A program made the translations under genes and the position numbers. Below are positions 6,511-16,418 of a stretch of 16,537 bases of DNA, piece by piece. The stretch is taken from assembly GCA_046727855.1 (NCBI GenBank), contig JBKPDL010000131.1, positions 1-16,537 on the forward strand. The letters run 5' to 3'. Positions within the stretch are counted from its first letter, which is position 1. Each line of letters begins with the position of its first letter. Under the pieces are notes generated by a model that did no database searches, had not been told where the DNA came from, and saw nothing but the letters and a program-made list of their open reading frames with translations. The DNA comes from DASPWV01 sp046727855 (GTDB lineage: Bacteria > Acidobacteriota > Vicinamibacteria > Vicinamibacterales > UBA2999).

Positions 6511-9500
6511 GTGAGGGCACCTTCACCCATTCGGGGCCTGCTCACGGCGGCCTGTCTCGCGCTCGCGTGGAGCGTGATGACGCCCCCTCTCTCTGCGCAA
6601 GTTCTCTACGGCAGCATTGTCGGCATCGTCAAAGACTCGCAAGGCTCCGTCGTGCCGGGGGCAACCGTCACGATCGTAAACCGCGACACGAATCTCACCC
6701 GCGAGACGACCTCCGATACAGAGGGCAACTACTCGCTGGTCAACGTGCTCCCTGGACCCTACGACGTCAAGGTCACGCTGCAGGGATTCCGCGAGGCGGT
6801 GCGATCGAGTGTGCCGGTGACGATCGGCCAGATTTCGCGCGTCGACTTCGCGCTTGAAATCGGCACGATCACAGAAACGGTGACGGTGTCGTCGGCGGCC
6901 GAACTGCTGCAGACCGATCTCGCCGACGTCCACACCGAATTGAAGTCGGCGGAACTGACGGCGATGCCGCTCAATCGTTTCCGCAACTATCAGGCGTTGA
7001 TGAATCTGGTGCCGGGCACGACGCCGATGGCGTTCGGCAACGCCGAAACCGACACACCTGCGCGATCGCTCGCCACCAACGTCAACGGACAGGCGAACAC
7101 CAACAACTCGACGCGCACCGACGGCGCCACCAACATGAACATCTGGCTGCCGAACCACAACATGTACATCTCGCCGGCGGAGACCGTCGACACCGTGAAC
7201 ATCTCGACGAGCAGCTTCGACGCCGAGCAGGGGATGGCAGGGGGCGCTGCGGTGACCGTGATCACCAAGTCGGGCACGAATCAGTTCAAGGGCTCGGCGT
7301 TCGACTTCTACAACGACCAGAATCTCAACGCGAATCCGGCCTTCTTCGGTGTGGGTGACAAGCCGCCGAAGCTGCCGGTGCAGGCAAACATCTACGGCGG
7401 CACACTCGGCGGCCCGATCCAGGAGAACAAGCTGTTCTTCTTCGGCTCGTACGAAGGCTACAACCGCGAACAGAGCCTCTTCACGTTCTTCAGCGTCCCC
7501 GACGAACGGCTGCGCGCGGGTGATTTCAGCCAGGCGTTCAACGCCAACGGCACGCTACAGCTGGTTTACAACCCGTCGACCGGCGCGGCGAATGGCGCCG
7601 ACCGCCAGCAGTTTGCCAACAACCAGATTCCCACCGGCATGATCGATCCGATCGCGCTCCGGGTCCTGCAGCTCTTCCCGCTGCCGAACACGCCGGGCAT
7701 TGGCGCCGGCGGCCTGACAAACAACTATCGCCGGCAGGAAACGCGCACCGTCGATCGCAAGAACGTCGACGCGAAAGTGAACTGGAACCGGACATCGGAG
7801 CATCAGATCTGGGGCAAGTTCAGCCTGATGGACGCCGTCGTCGACGATCTGACCAACTACCTCGGACCGCCGACCGATTCCGAGGGCGACGGCGGATTCA
7901 CCAAGGTCTATCAGGCCACAGCCGGGTACACGTGGAATCTCACGCAGACGATGTTGATGGACATGACGTTCGGCTTCGGACGTCAGGATCAACACGTGCT
8001 CGGGCCGGATTTCCAGTCAGGCAACTACGGCCTCGATGTGCTGGGCATACCGGGGACCAACGATCAACGGACCGGCGATGCGCGCTATGCCGGCTTCCCC
8101 AACTTTGAGATTTGCACCGACTGTGGCGCCGCGAATCGCGCCGGCTTCAGTCCAGTGGGGAACCGCGACGGCTGGAATCCGATCTTTCGCGACGAGCGCA
8201 CGTATTCACTCGCCACCAACATCACGAAGGTCAAAGGCCGTCACGATTTCCGCGGCGGGTACACGCTGAATTTCTTCCATCTGGATCACTGGCAGCCGGA
8301 GACGGGCAACCCGCGCGGACGGTTTACCTTCAACGCGAATACCACCGGACTGCGCGGCGGCCAGACCACCAACTTCTACAATCAGTACGCGTCGTTCCTG
8401 CTCGGACTCGTCGGTGTCGCCAACAAGAGCGTGCAGAACGAGCTGATGACCGCGCGCGAGTGGCAGCACGCGCTCTACTTCCGCGATCGCTGGACACCGA
8501 CCGACAAGCTGACGCTGGATCTTGGTCTGCGGTGGGAGTACTACCCGATCATGAAGCGTGTGGACGGGCGCGGCATCGACCGGATCGACGTGCCGACTCT
8601 CGACGTGTTGGTGGCCGGCCGCGGTAACAACGAGGCTAGCAACGGCCTCGAGGCGGGACTCGACAACTTCGCTCCGCGGCTGGGCGGAATCTACCGTCTC
8701 AATGACATGACCGTGCTCCGCGGCGGATACGGCATCACCTACAACGCGCAACCCTGGGCGCGCGCGTTGCGCGGCGATAATGACTACCCAGTCACGATCG
8801 CGTCTACCTACCAGGACCCCGAGCAGTTCGCGCCGTATGCGCGACTGGCGGAGGGGATCCCGCTGCTTCTCGGTCCCGACGTGAGCAGCGGCCGTGTACG
8901 GCTCGACAATGCGGCTATCGTCTACACGCCCGAGGTCGGCAACGTCGATCGCGGCATGGTCCAGACGTGGAACGTGGCGTTCGAGCGCCGCCTGCCGTTC
9001 GACACCTCCGTGGACATCGCGTACGTCGGCGCGAAGGGAACGGGCGGCTGGGCGGGTCTCGACATCAATGCGCCGCCAACACTTGGCGTCGGCGACGCCG
9101 GACGGCCGTATGCCTCGCAGGGCCGCATTCAGCCGCTCTGGTCATGGGGGCAGCGGCTGCGCACTAGGTACAACTCGCTCCAGATCGCGATGAACAAGCC
9201 GTTCACTCGCGGGTTGTTGTTCAAAGGTGCCTACACGTTGTCCAAGGCGATGAACGAACATGATCAGGATGGGCGCGCGACGCTGTTGTTCAACACTCCT
9301 GGCGAGTTGTGGCGGAACTGGGCACCGGCCGGCTTCGATCGGCGGCACAACTTCCAGTTCGGCTTCGCCTATCAGCTGCCATGGCAGAGCAACGGCAACT
9401 ACGACAACATCGCGAAAGCGGTCCTGCAGGACTGGCAGGTGAACGGCCTCTATGCCGCCTTCTCGGGTAATCCGTTCCATGTCATCGCGAGCGGGACGTC

Positions 9501-9897
9501 GTTGAACACACCGCAGAACCAGCAGGTTGCGGATCTCGTCGGCGACTTCACGGTGCTCGGCAATCTTGCGCCCAATGGCTTGTGGTTCGACACGACCGCG
9601 TTCGCGCAACCGACCGGCGTTCGATTCGGCAACACCGGCCGGAACCAGTTCTACGGCCCGGGCGGACAGAACTTCGACTTCTCGTTCTTCCGCTCCTTCC
9701 CGTTGGGCAGCACGCGGCGGCTCGAATTCCGCGCCGAGGTGAACAATCTGTTCAATTGGGTCGTACCCGCGAACCCGCAGAACAACGTCACATCAGGTAC
9801 CTTCGGTCAGATCACCGGCATCGCCGGCGACGTCGCCTTGACCAACGCCGCCTATCGCGAGCGTCAGATGCGCCTGGGATTGCGATTCAGCTTCTAA
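6511..9897 (+). CDS. Oar-like TonB-dependent outer-membrane receptor with N-terminal carboxypeptidase-regulatory domain
   Basis: The product is 1128 residues, the usual length for the large acidobacterial TonB-dependent receptor family. A Sec signal peptide (1-29, PPLSAQ boundary) precedes a carboxypeptidase-regulatory-like beta-sandwich (about 33-115: GIVKDSQGSVVPGATVTI, then TSDTEGNYSLVNVLPG, then GFREAV). A plug region follows (about 120-260: TELKSAELTAMPLNRFRNYQ, then VTVITKSGTNQFKGSAFDFY). The rest is a long beta-barrel that ends in the outer-membrane C-terminal signature RLGLRFSF with a terminal Phe. It probably imports a large or sugar-derived ligand using TonB energy. No TonB box is obvious, and no SusD-like lipoprotein gene lies beside it. 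The GTG start at 6511 has a perfect Shine-Dalgarno. It follows the dehydrogenase/isomerase genes by 80 bases, so it is either in the same operon or has its own promoter. Confidence 0.92.
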   Translation: MRAPSPIRGLLTAACLALAWSVMTPPLSAQVLYGSIVGIVKDSQGSVVPGATVTIVNRDTNLTRETTSDTEGNYSLVNVLPGPYDVKVTLQGFREAVRSSVPVTIGQISRVDFALEIGTITETVTVSSAAELLQTDLADVHTELKSAELTAMPLNRFRNYQALMNLVPGTTPMAFGNAETDTPARSLATNVNGQANTNNSTRTDGATNMNIWLPNHNMYISPAETVDTVNISTSSFDAEQGMAGGAAVTVITKSGTNQFKGSAFDFYNDQNLNANPAFFGVGDKPPKLPVQANIYGGTLGGPIQENKLFFFGSYEGYNREQSLFTFFSVPDERLRAGDFSQAFNANGTLQLVYNPSTGAANGADRQQFANNQIPTGMIDPIALRVLQLFPLPNTPGIGAGGLTNNYRRQETRTVDRKNVDAKVNWNRTSEHQIWGKFSLMDAVVDDLTNYLGPPTDSEGDGGFTKVYQATAGYTWNLTQTMLMDMTFGFGRQDQHVLGPDFQSGNYGLDVLGIPGTNDQRTGDARYAGFPNFEICTDCGAANRAGFSPVGNRDGWNPIFRDERTYSLATNITKVKGRHDFRGGYTLNFFHLDHWQPETGNPRGRFTFNANTTGLRGGQTTNFYNQYASFLLGLVGVANKSVQNELMTAREWQHALYFRDRWTPTDKLTLDLGLRWEYYPIMKRVDGRGIDRIDVPTLDVLVAGRGNNEASNGLEAGLDNFAPRLGGIYRLNDMTVLRGGYGITYNAQPWARALRGDNDYPVTIASTYQDPEQFAPYARLAEGIPLLLGPDVSSGRVRLDNAAIVYTPEVGNVDRGMVQTWNVAFERRLPFDTSVDIAYVGAKGTGGWAGLDINAPPTLGVGDAGRPYASQGRIQPLWSWGQRLRTRYNSLQIAMNKPFTRGLLFKGAYTLSKAMNEHDQDGRATLLFNTPGELWRNWAPAGFDRRHNFQFGFAYQLPWQSNGNYDNIAKAVLQDWQVNGLYAAFSGNPFHVIASGTSLNTPQNQQVADLVGDFTVLGNLAPNGLWFDTTAFAQPTGVRFGNTGRNQFYGPGGQNFDFSFFRSFPLGSTRRLEFRAEVNNLFNWVVPANPQNNVTSGTFGQITGIAGDVALTNAAYRERQMRLGLRFSF

Positions 9898-11270
9898 CGC
9901 TCCTCACACTCCTCGTCCTGGCCGCGTCGTCTGCATCTGCGCAGACGACGCTGCCGGGCCTTCTCCTCGATTCGTACCCGCCGGCGGCGCGCGAAAGCAT
10001 CTCGCGCGCGCATCAAAACGCGACAACGCATCCTGATGACGCCGTGGCTGCCGGCGCGCTCGGGCGCATTCTTCAGGCGTGGGAGCAATGGAGCGCGGCG
10101 CACGACGCCTACGCGCGCGCCGCGGCGCTCGCTCCGCGTGTCTTCGAGTGGCGCTACCTCGATGCCGTGGTGCTGCAGCGCCTGGCGCGGCATGCGGACG
10201 CGGCGGTACAGCTGCGCGCAGCGCTTGCGTTATCGCCGGAATATTTGCCCGCGCGCGTGAAGCTCGCCGAGGCACTGCTCGAGTCCGGCGATCTGGAGGA
10301 AAGCAAGCGCCTCTTTGCCGCGCTTGTGACCGACACCGCGGCCACGCCGGCCGCCGAAGTGGGCCTTGGACGCCTCGCCGCGGCCGAAAGCCAGCACGTC
10401 GACGCCATCGCGCATTTTCAGCGCGCTGTCACGCTCTTTCCTGAACTCGGCGCCGGTTACTACGGGCTCGCGCTCTCGTACCGGGCACTGGGCAGGCAAG
10501 ACGAGGCGCGCCGCGCGCTCGAGCAGCACGCCCGCTACGGCGCGCGTTGGCCGGCGCTCAACGATCCAGTGCTCGCGAGCGTTACAGAGCTGCGCGAAGA
10601 CGCGGCCGCCATTCTGCAGCGCGGCGTCAAGCTTGCCGATGCCGGCGACGTCGCCGGCGCGATTGCCGCGCACGAAGCGGCGCTGGCGCGCAATCCGGAC
10701 CTGACGCAGGCGCACGCCAATCTCATCGCCCTCTACGGCCGGAACCGCGACTGGCCGAAGGCGGAGGAGCACTATCGCGCCGTCGTGCGGTCCGGAGTTT
10801 CGCTGGCCGATGCGCACTACGACTACGGTGTGCTCCTGGCGCTACAGGAGAAGTGGGAGAGCGCGGCCGCCGCGTACCGGGAGGCGCTGGCCGTGAACCC
10901 CCTGCACGTCAACGCCCACAACAACCTGGGACAGGCGCTTGAACGCCTGGGCGAGCTGCCCAAAGCCGCCGACGCGTATCGCGCCGCGCTCGCTGTTCAA
11001 CCGGCGTACCGGCTCGCACGGTTCAATCTGGGGCGCATGCTCATCGCGCTCGGCCGGCCGGACGAAGCGGCCGGCGAGCTCGCCAGGATCGTCGAGCCCC
11101 GTGACGCTGAAGCGCCACGTTACCTGTTCGCGTTGGGCGTCGCGCACGTCCGGGCGGGCCGCAAAGACGAAGGCATCAAGTGGTCGATCGACGCGCGCAC
11201 GCTCGCGCGTCAGTACGGACAGACAGAGCTCGCGACGGCGATCGATCGGGAGCTGGCGGCGCTGAAGTGA
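9879..11270 (+). CDS. Secreted tetratricopeptide-repeat protein with no canonical start codon
   Basis: Coding continues from about 9880 to the TGA at 11268-11270, giving about 463 residues. The N-terminus reads IAIQLLTLLTLLVLAASSASAQ, a Sec signal peptide core with an ASA cleavage site. About nine or ten TPRs follow, for example AYREALAVNPLHVNAHNNLGQALERLGELPKAADAY, so it is a periplasmic scaffold or interaction protein. The start is a problem. In this frame no ATG, GTG or TTG lies between 9759 and the mature protein; the upstream TTG at 9756 would add an Arg-rich stretch that is a shadow of the receptor gene. ATT at 9879 or 9885 is the best fit, the latter with GGGA five bases upstream. Either would overlap the receptor gene by 19 or 13 bases and depend on translational coupling. 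An indel is the alternative. The next gene is CRTAC1, so a TPR/CRTAC1 pair occurs here as at the left edge. Confidence 0.75.
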   Translation: MAIQLLTLLTLLVLAASSASAQTTLPGLLLDSYPPAARESISRAHQNATTHPDDAVAAGALGRILQAWEQWSAAHDAYARAAALAPRVFEWRYLDAVVLQRLARHADAAVQLRAALALSPEYLPARVKLAEALLESGDLEESKRLFAALVTDTAATPAAEVGLGRLAAAESQHVDAIAHFQRAVTLFPELGAGYYGLALSYRALGRQDEARRALEQHARYGARWPALNDPVLASVTELREDAAAILQRGVKLADAGDVAGAIAAHEAALARNPDLTQAHANLIALYGRNRDWPKAEEHYRAVVRSGVSLADAHYDYGVLLALQEKWESAAAAYREALAVNPLHVNAHNNLGQALERLGELPKAADAYRAALAVQPAYRLARFNLGRMLIALGRPDEAAGELARIVEPRDAEAPRYLFALGVAHVRAGRKDEGIKWSIDARTLARQYGQTELATAIDRELAALK

Positions 11271-11374
11271 GTTCACAGGGAGTTTAGGGAGATCAGGGAG
11301 TGGTAAATCACAGGGAGGTCAGGGAGGCCAGGGAAACAGTTGTCAAAGACCTCCCAGATCTACCCAAACTCGCT

Positions 11375-13064
<1,690 letters not shown>

Positions 13065-13078
<14 letters not shown>

Positions 13079-13715
13079 TGCGAATGTTGCGATAGGCGAC
13101 GCGATCGCCGTGATCCTGCAGGCCGATGTGGCCGCGCCGCGCCCGACCGTATTTCGGAAACTCGTAGAACTTGCTCGCCGCGACGCGCCTCTTCCAATCC
13201 TCGCTCCCGAGCTCGTATTCCACGACTTTCACACCGGTCATCCACTGCTCGACATGACCGCCCTTGACGAGCAGGCGCAGCGTGTTCCATTCGCCCGGCG
13301 GCTTCACCACGTCGCGCAATGGCGGGTGCAGATCGTAGTTGGCGCCCGCCTTCTGCGCCGGTTTGAGTCCTGCCTGATAGGCGTTGTCGATGATCTGAAT
13401 TTCGGGCGCGGTGTGCCACATGATCTCGTCGTCTTCCGTTACACGGAAGAACACCCCGCTGTTCGCGTTGGGCGCAATCTTCCACTCCAGCGACAACTCG
13501 AAGTCGCCGAACTGGTCGACCGTGATGATGTCGCCGCCCTTCTCAACGCGCGTCAACGCGCCATCGACCACTTGCCAGCCACCGGGCATCGTCGTCTGAC
13601 GATAACCGCGCCAGCCGTTGGTCGTCTGACCGTCGAAGAGCGATCGCCAGTCGGAACCATCCGACGCGGCGGCGCATGCCAGGAGAACGAAGAGCACCGC
13701 CATGACGCATCTCAT
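13065..13715 (-). CDS. DUF1080 (3-keto-disaccharide hydrolase-like) lipoprotein
   Basis: The product is 216 residues. The N-terminus MRCVMAVLFVLLAC ends in a lipobox (LLAC, Cys14), so it is probably a lipoprotein. The mature chain begins WRSLFDGQTTNGWRGY and continues GGWQVVDGALTRVEKGGDIITVDQFGDFELSLEWKI, then GVFFRV, EIQIIDN and GEWNTLRL. This is the concanavalin-like jelly-roll pattern of DUF1080 (PF06439). Some family members hydrolyse or eliminate 3-keto-glycosides, which fits the oxidoreductases around it. ATG 13713-13715 has GAGG five bases upstream on the minus strand. It starts 7 bases after the stop of the Tat-exported Gfo/Idh gene, so it is the last gene of a three-gene operon. The last codons (IREL) contain one copy of the repeat word ATCAGGGAG. 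Confidence 0.9.
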
Positions 13716-13722
13716 GTGATCC

Positions 13723-15090
13723 TCAATCGTTGGTCTTCACCGCGCCGCGTTTCATCCGTTCGGGATCCCATCCGATCGGCTTGTTCTGGAAGTAACTCTC
13801 GTTGCACAGCAAGGCAGGCGCCGCCGCGCGATACCCGAACGCCGCGTCCTCGACGACGGGACGTTGCGTGCGTATCGCGGTGAAGAACGTGCGGAAGTGC
13901 TCGATGCTGTCGCTGTAGCCTTGCGGCGCGGCGTAGATCTCTTCGTTGGTCGGCCGCAGCTCAGGCTGCTCGGGGTACTTCGTGCGGTACTCCTTCATGA
14001 ACGCGTCCTGCATCGCCTTGGCGAACGTGTCGCTCGTGTGGCCCGGCTCCCTGGACCGCTGCCGTTTCGTCAGCGTCACGGCGCCGCCGCCGATCGTCAG
14101 CGTGCCGTCGGGTCCGACGAAGCGGAAGGCCTGGTTGTCGCCGCCGCCCTCCGCAAAATTCACCTTGAGCGACAGCGTGAACGCGGGATGCGTCGCCGTC
14201 TTCGGATAGTCGAGCAGCGCCAGCATGACGTCGGGGACGTCGCGTCCGTCGTTCCAGTAACGGAGCCCGCCCGTGGCGATCACGCGTTCCGGACCGAGCG
14301 CGTCGAGCACGAAGTGGATGCCGCTGAACAGATGCACGAACAGATCACCAGGGATCCCCGTTCCGTAGTCGCGGTAGTTGCGCCACCGGAACAGCCGTAC
14401 CGGCTCGAACGGCCGCTTCGGCGCGTTGCCGAGGAACCGATCCCAGTCAATCGTTGCCGGTGAGGCGTCGGGCGGAATCGAGTACTGCCACGCGCCGATC
14501 GAAGAGTTGCGATTCATCCACGCTTCGACGAGATTGATCTCGCCGATGGCGCCTGCCCTGAACAGGTCGTGTGCCTTGGCATACACGATGGAGCTGACAC
14601 GCTGGCTTCCTACCTGAAGGATGCGATTGCTCTGTCGCGCTAGGTCGATCACCTGCGGTCCTTCCTCGATGTCCTGGACCATCGGCTTCTCGACGTAGAC
14701 ATGCTTGCCGGCCTTCAACGCATCGATCGCGATCCGCGCGTGCCAGTGATCGGGCGTGGCGATGATCACGGCATCGACGTCGGGTCGCGCCAGTACTTCG
14801 CGGTAGTCGCGCGTCGTGAAAATGCCGTCGCCCCAAGTCTCTTTCGCCAGCGTGAGGCGGCCGTCGTACACGTCGGCGGCCGCCACGAGCTCGATGCCGG
14901 GGACGCGCAGCGCCGCGCGCGTGTCGTTGAGCCCCTGAATGCCCATGCCGATCGTCGCCAGCTGAATGCGATCGCTGGGCGGCACGTCTTGCGCGGCTGG
15001 GGTCTGCGCGCGCGCCAACGGGATCGACGCCACAACGCCGCCCGCGGCCGTCATTCCGAGAAATTCGCGGCGCGAAGATCGCTGGGTCAT
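13723..15090 (-). CDS. Tat-exported Gfo/Idh/MocA-family oxidoreductase
   Basis: The product is 455 residues. ATG 15090 is preferred over an upstream in-frame start at 15168 because GAGGAG lies four bases upstream and the N-terminus then carries a canonical Tat motif (SSRREFLGM, Arg7-Arg8) with cleavage near RAQ. A Rossmann fold (IGMGIQG, 47-53) and the family signature YVEKPM (Glu134-Lys135-Pro136) show NAD(P)-dependent sugar oxidoreductase architecture. The C-terminal part reads GTGIPGDLFVHLFSGIHFVLD. Exported Gfo/Idh enzymes usually hold the nicotinamide tightly and recycle it within one catalytic cycle, as in glucose-fructose oxidoreductase or GH109-type glycosidases, so a redox-neutral role on a glycoside is plausible. 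It starts 8 bases after the stop of the preceding Gfo/Idh gene and is followed 7 bases later by DUF1080. The exact substrate is unknown. Confidence 0.92.
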   Translation of the reverse strand: MTQRSSRREFLGMTAAGGVVASIPLARAQTPAAQDVPPSDRIQLATIGMGIQGLNDTRAALRVPGIELVAAADVYDGRLTLAKETWGDGIFTTRDYREVLARPDVDAVIIATPDHWHARIAIDALKAGKHVYVEKPMVQDIEEGPQVIDLARQSNRILQVGSQRVSSIVYAKAHDLFRAGAIGEINLVEAWMNRNSSIGAWQYSIPPDASPATIDWDRFLGNAPKRPFEPVRLFRWRNYRDYGTGIPGDLFVHLFSGIHFVLDALGPERVIATGGLRYWNDGRDVPDVMLALLDYPKTATHPAFTLSLKVNFAEGGGDNQAFRFVGPDGTLTIGGGAVTLTKRQRSREPGHTSDTFAKAMQDAFMKEYRTKYPEQPELRPTNEEIYAAPQGYSDSIEHFRTFFTAIRTQRPVVEDAAFGYRAAAPALLCNESYFQNKPIGWDPERMKRGAVKTND

Positions 15091-15098
15091 AGGTCTCC

Positions 15099-16211
15099 TC
15101 AATCTGCGATGAGCGGCAATTCTACCGGTTGACCACGGTGTTCCGCCGACCGATCGGCCGCCAGACACACCTCCATCGTCTTCTGCGCCTCGAAGACGTC
15201 GATTGTCGTCTCGACGCCGTTGCGCACGCTGTTGACGAGATCGTCGATCTCGGCCTGAAAGGGATGATGGCTCACATCGACTGAATCCGGCATCGTCGTC
15301 CTGATGCGAACTGCCGGACGGCCGCTCGCATCGGTTGCAGCCTCGAGCTCTACGCCGGCGACCGGATTGCTGCCCGTAAGCTCCCCGACACGGATCGGTG
15401 CATCAAGCCACGACAGCAGATCCTTGCGCAGCGTCGCGCGATCGCCCATGAGCTCCACGGAAAACGAGTAAGGCAACATGAAATCGGTGGAGCTGGTTAC
15501 GTGTCCCAGCGCATTGTTGTCCAACATCATGTTGACGACGATCGATGTCGGCCACTCGTAGCCTGCGGTGAAATGCGTGTGGAACGCGCTCACCTCGATC
15601 GGTTCGCGTCCCGAGCACCAGCGCAGCGCGTCGACGGCATGGCAGCCCGCGGCGAGCAGATGGCTGCGGCCGCTGGCGCGCGTGCGCACCCACTCCCACC
15701 CGCTATACCAGTCCGTCACGTGCGACAGATACTGCGTGCGCGCGAAGCAAATCTCGCCGAGCGTGCCTGACGTGCGCAGCCACCTCGCAAATTGCAGATA
15801 GGGGTTATATCGCAACTCGAACGAAACGATCGTGCGCACACCCGAGTGGCGGACGGCATCGCGAATCCGGACGAGCTCGGCAATATCAAGCCCGGTCGGC
15901 TTCTCAAGCAGGAGGTGCTTCCCGGCCTTCGCGGCCGCAACAGCCTGATCGGCGTGCAGATGATTCGGCGTGGCAATCGAGACGATGTCGACTTCGGGTG
16001 ACGCGAGGAGATCCTCGTAGCGGGTCGTGAACCTGGCGCCTGGCACGGAAAGGCCGTATTTCGCGAGGTTCGCCTGGGTGCGACCTTCGTCCCGCCCATG
16101 CAGCCAGGCGACAACGGTGTGCGGGTTCTTCTGGAACGCGGCGATGTGCTGCGACGCGCACCAGCCCACACCGGAAACACCGACCCCGAGGCGGCCGTCA
16201 CGACCTGGCAT
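15099..16211 (-). CDS. Cytoplasmic Gfo/Idh/MocA-family oxidoreductase
   Basis: The product is 370 residues with no signal peptide. An N-terminal Rossmann motif (VGVSGVGW, 9-17), TPNHLHA (81-87) and LLEKPTG (Glu103-Lys104-Pro105) are typical of the family. His191 and Asp194 in AGCHAVDALRW correspond to the catalytic H-x-x-D often seen in inositol dehydrogenase-like members. It probably oxidises or reduces a sugar or cyclitol, perhaps the keto-sugar delivered from the periplasm (inference). It is first in the operon with the exported Gfo/Idh and DUF1080 genes, and its stop codon overlaps the GAGGAG that serves the next gene. The start at 16211 lacks a well-spaced Shine-Dalgarno. The nearest GGGAG, about 12 bases upstream, belongs to the repeat array. 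Confidence 0.92.
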   Translation of the reverse strand: MPGRDGRLGVGVSGVGWCASQHIAAFQKNPHTVVAWLHGRDEGRTQANLAKYGLSVPGARFTTRYEDLLASPEVDIVSIATPNHLHADQAVAAAKAGKHLLLEKPTGLDIAELVRIRDAVRHSGVRTIVSFELRYNPYLQFARWLRTSGTLGEICFARTQYLSHVTDWYSGWEWVRTRASGRSHLLAAGCHAVDALRWCSGREPIEVSAFHTHFTAGYEWPTSIVVNMMLDNNALGHVTSSTDFMLPYSFSVELMGDRATLRKDLLSWLDAPIRVGELTGSNPVAGVELEAATDASGRPAVRIRTTMPDSVDVSHHPFQAEIDDLVNSVRNGVETTIDVFEAQKTMEVCLAADRSAEHRGQPVELPLIAD

Positions 16212-16223
16212 CTGGAGACTCTA

Positions 16224-16404
16224 CTCCCTGATCTCCTTAATCGCCCGTGTGATTTCTCCCGGATCTCCCAATTCGATCCCTGATCTCCCGCATCTCCCTG
16301 TTCGATTTCGCCCTGATCTCCGTGATCTCCCTGATCTCCCTGATCTCCCTGATCTCCCTGATCTCCCTGTGCGATTTCTCCCCGATCTCCCGATCTCCCT
16401 GTGA
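16224..16404. repeat. Array 3 of the GGGAGATCA repeat family with a 9-bp tandem core
   Basis: Most of the 207-base divergent gap is built from CTCCCTGAT words. Positions 16315-16368 hold six head-to-tail copies of GATCTCCCT, the first with one change. Flanking degenerate blocks repeat a longer motif, CCCTGTGCGATTTCTCCC, at about 16243, 16297, 16365 and 16396. On the minus strand the core reads GGG-AGATCA-GGG repeatedly, which satisfies the usual G-quadruplex pattern (runs of three G, loops of six). No promoter could be picked out within it, although it must hold or adjoin those of both divergent genes. Confidence 0.85.
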
Positions 16405-16418
16405 TTTAATCCCGCGCC

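Noticed and set aside
6511..9897. SusC/SusD pair
   Set aside because: The receptor is of the Oar/carboxypeptidase-regulatory type, and no SusD-like lipoprotein gene is adjacent. The next gene encodes TPRs with a Sec-type signal and no lipobox.
9892..9900. Programmed -1 frameshift joining the receptor to the TPR protein
   Set aside because: No slippery heptamer is present at the receptor stop, and the receptor ends in a normal outer-membrane C-terminal Phe, so the stop is real. An ATT start or an indel explains the data better.
11300..11374. Upstream extension of the CRTAC1 protein from a GTG at 11300
   Set aside because: The first 25 residues are translated repeat DNA and would bury the signal peptide; GTG 11375 gives a normal secreted N-terminus.
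16224..16404. CRISPR array
   Set aside because: Units are 9 bp, head to tail, with no unique spacers of constant length and no cas genes nearby.
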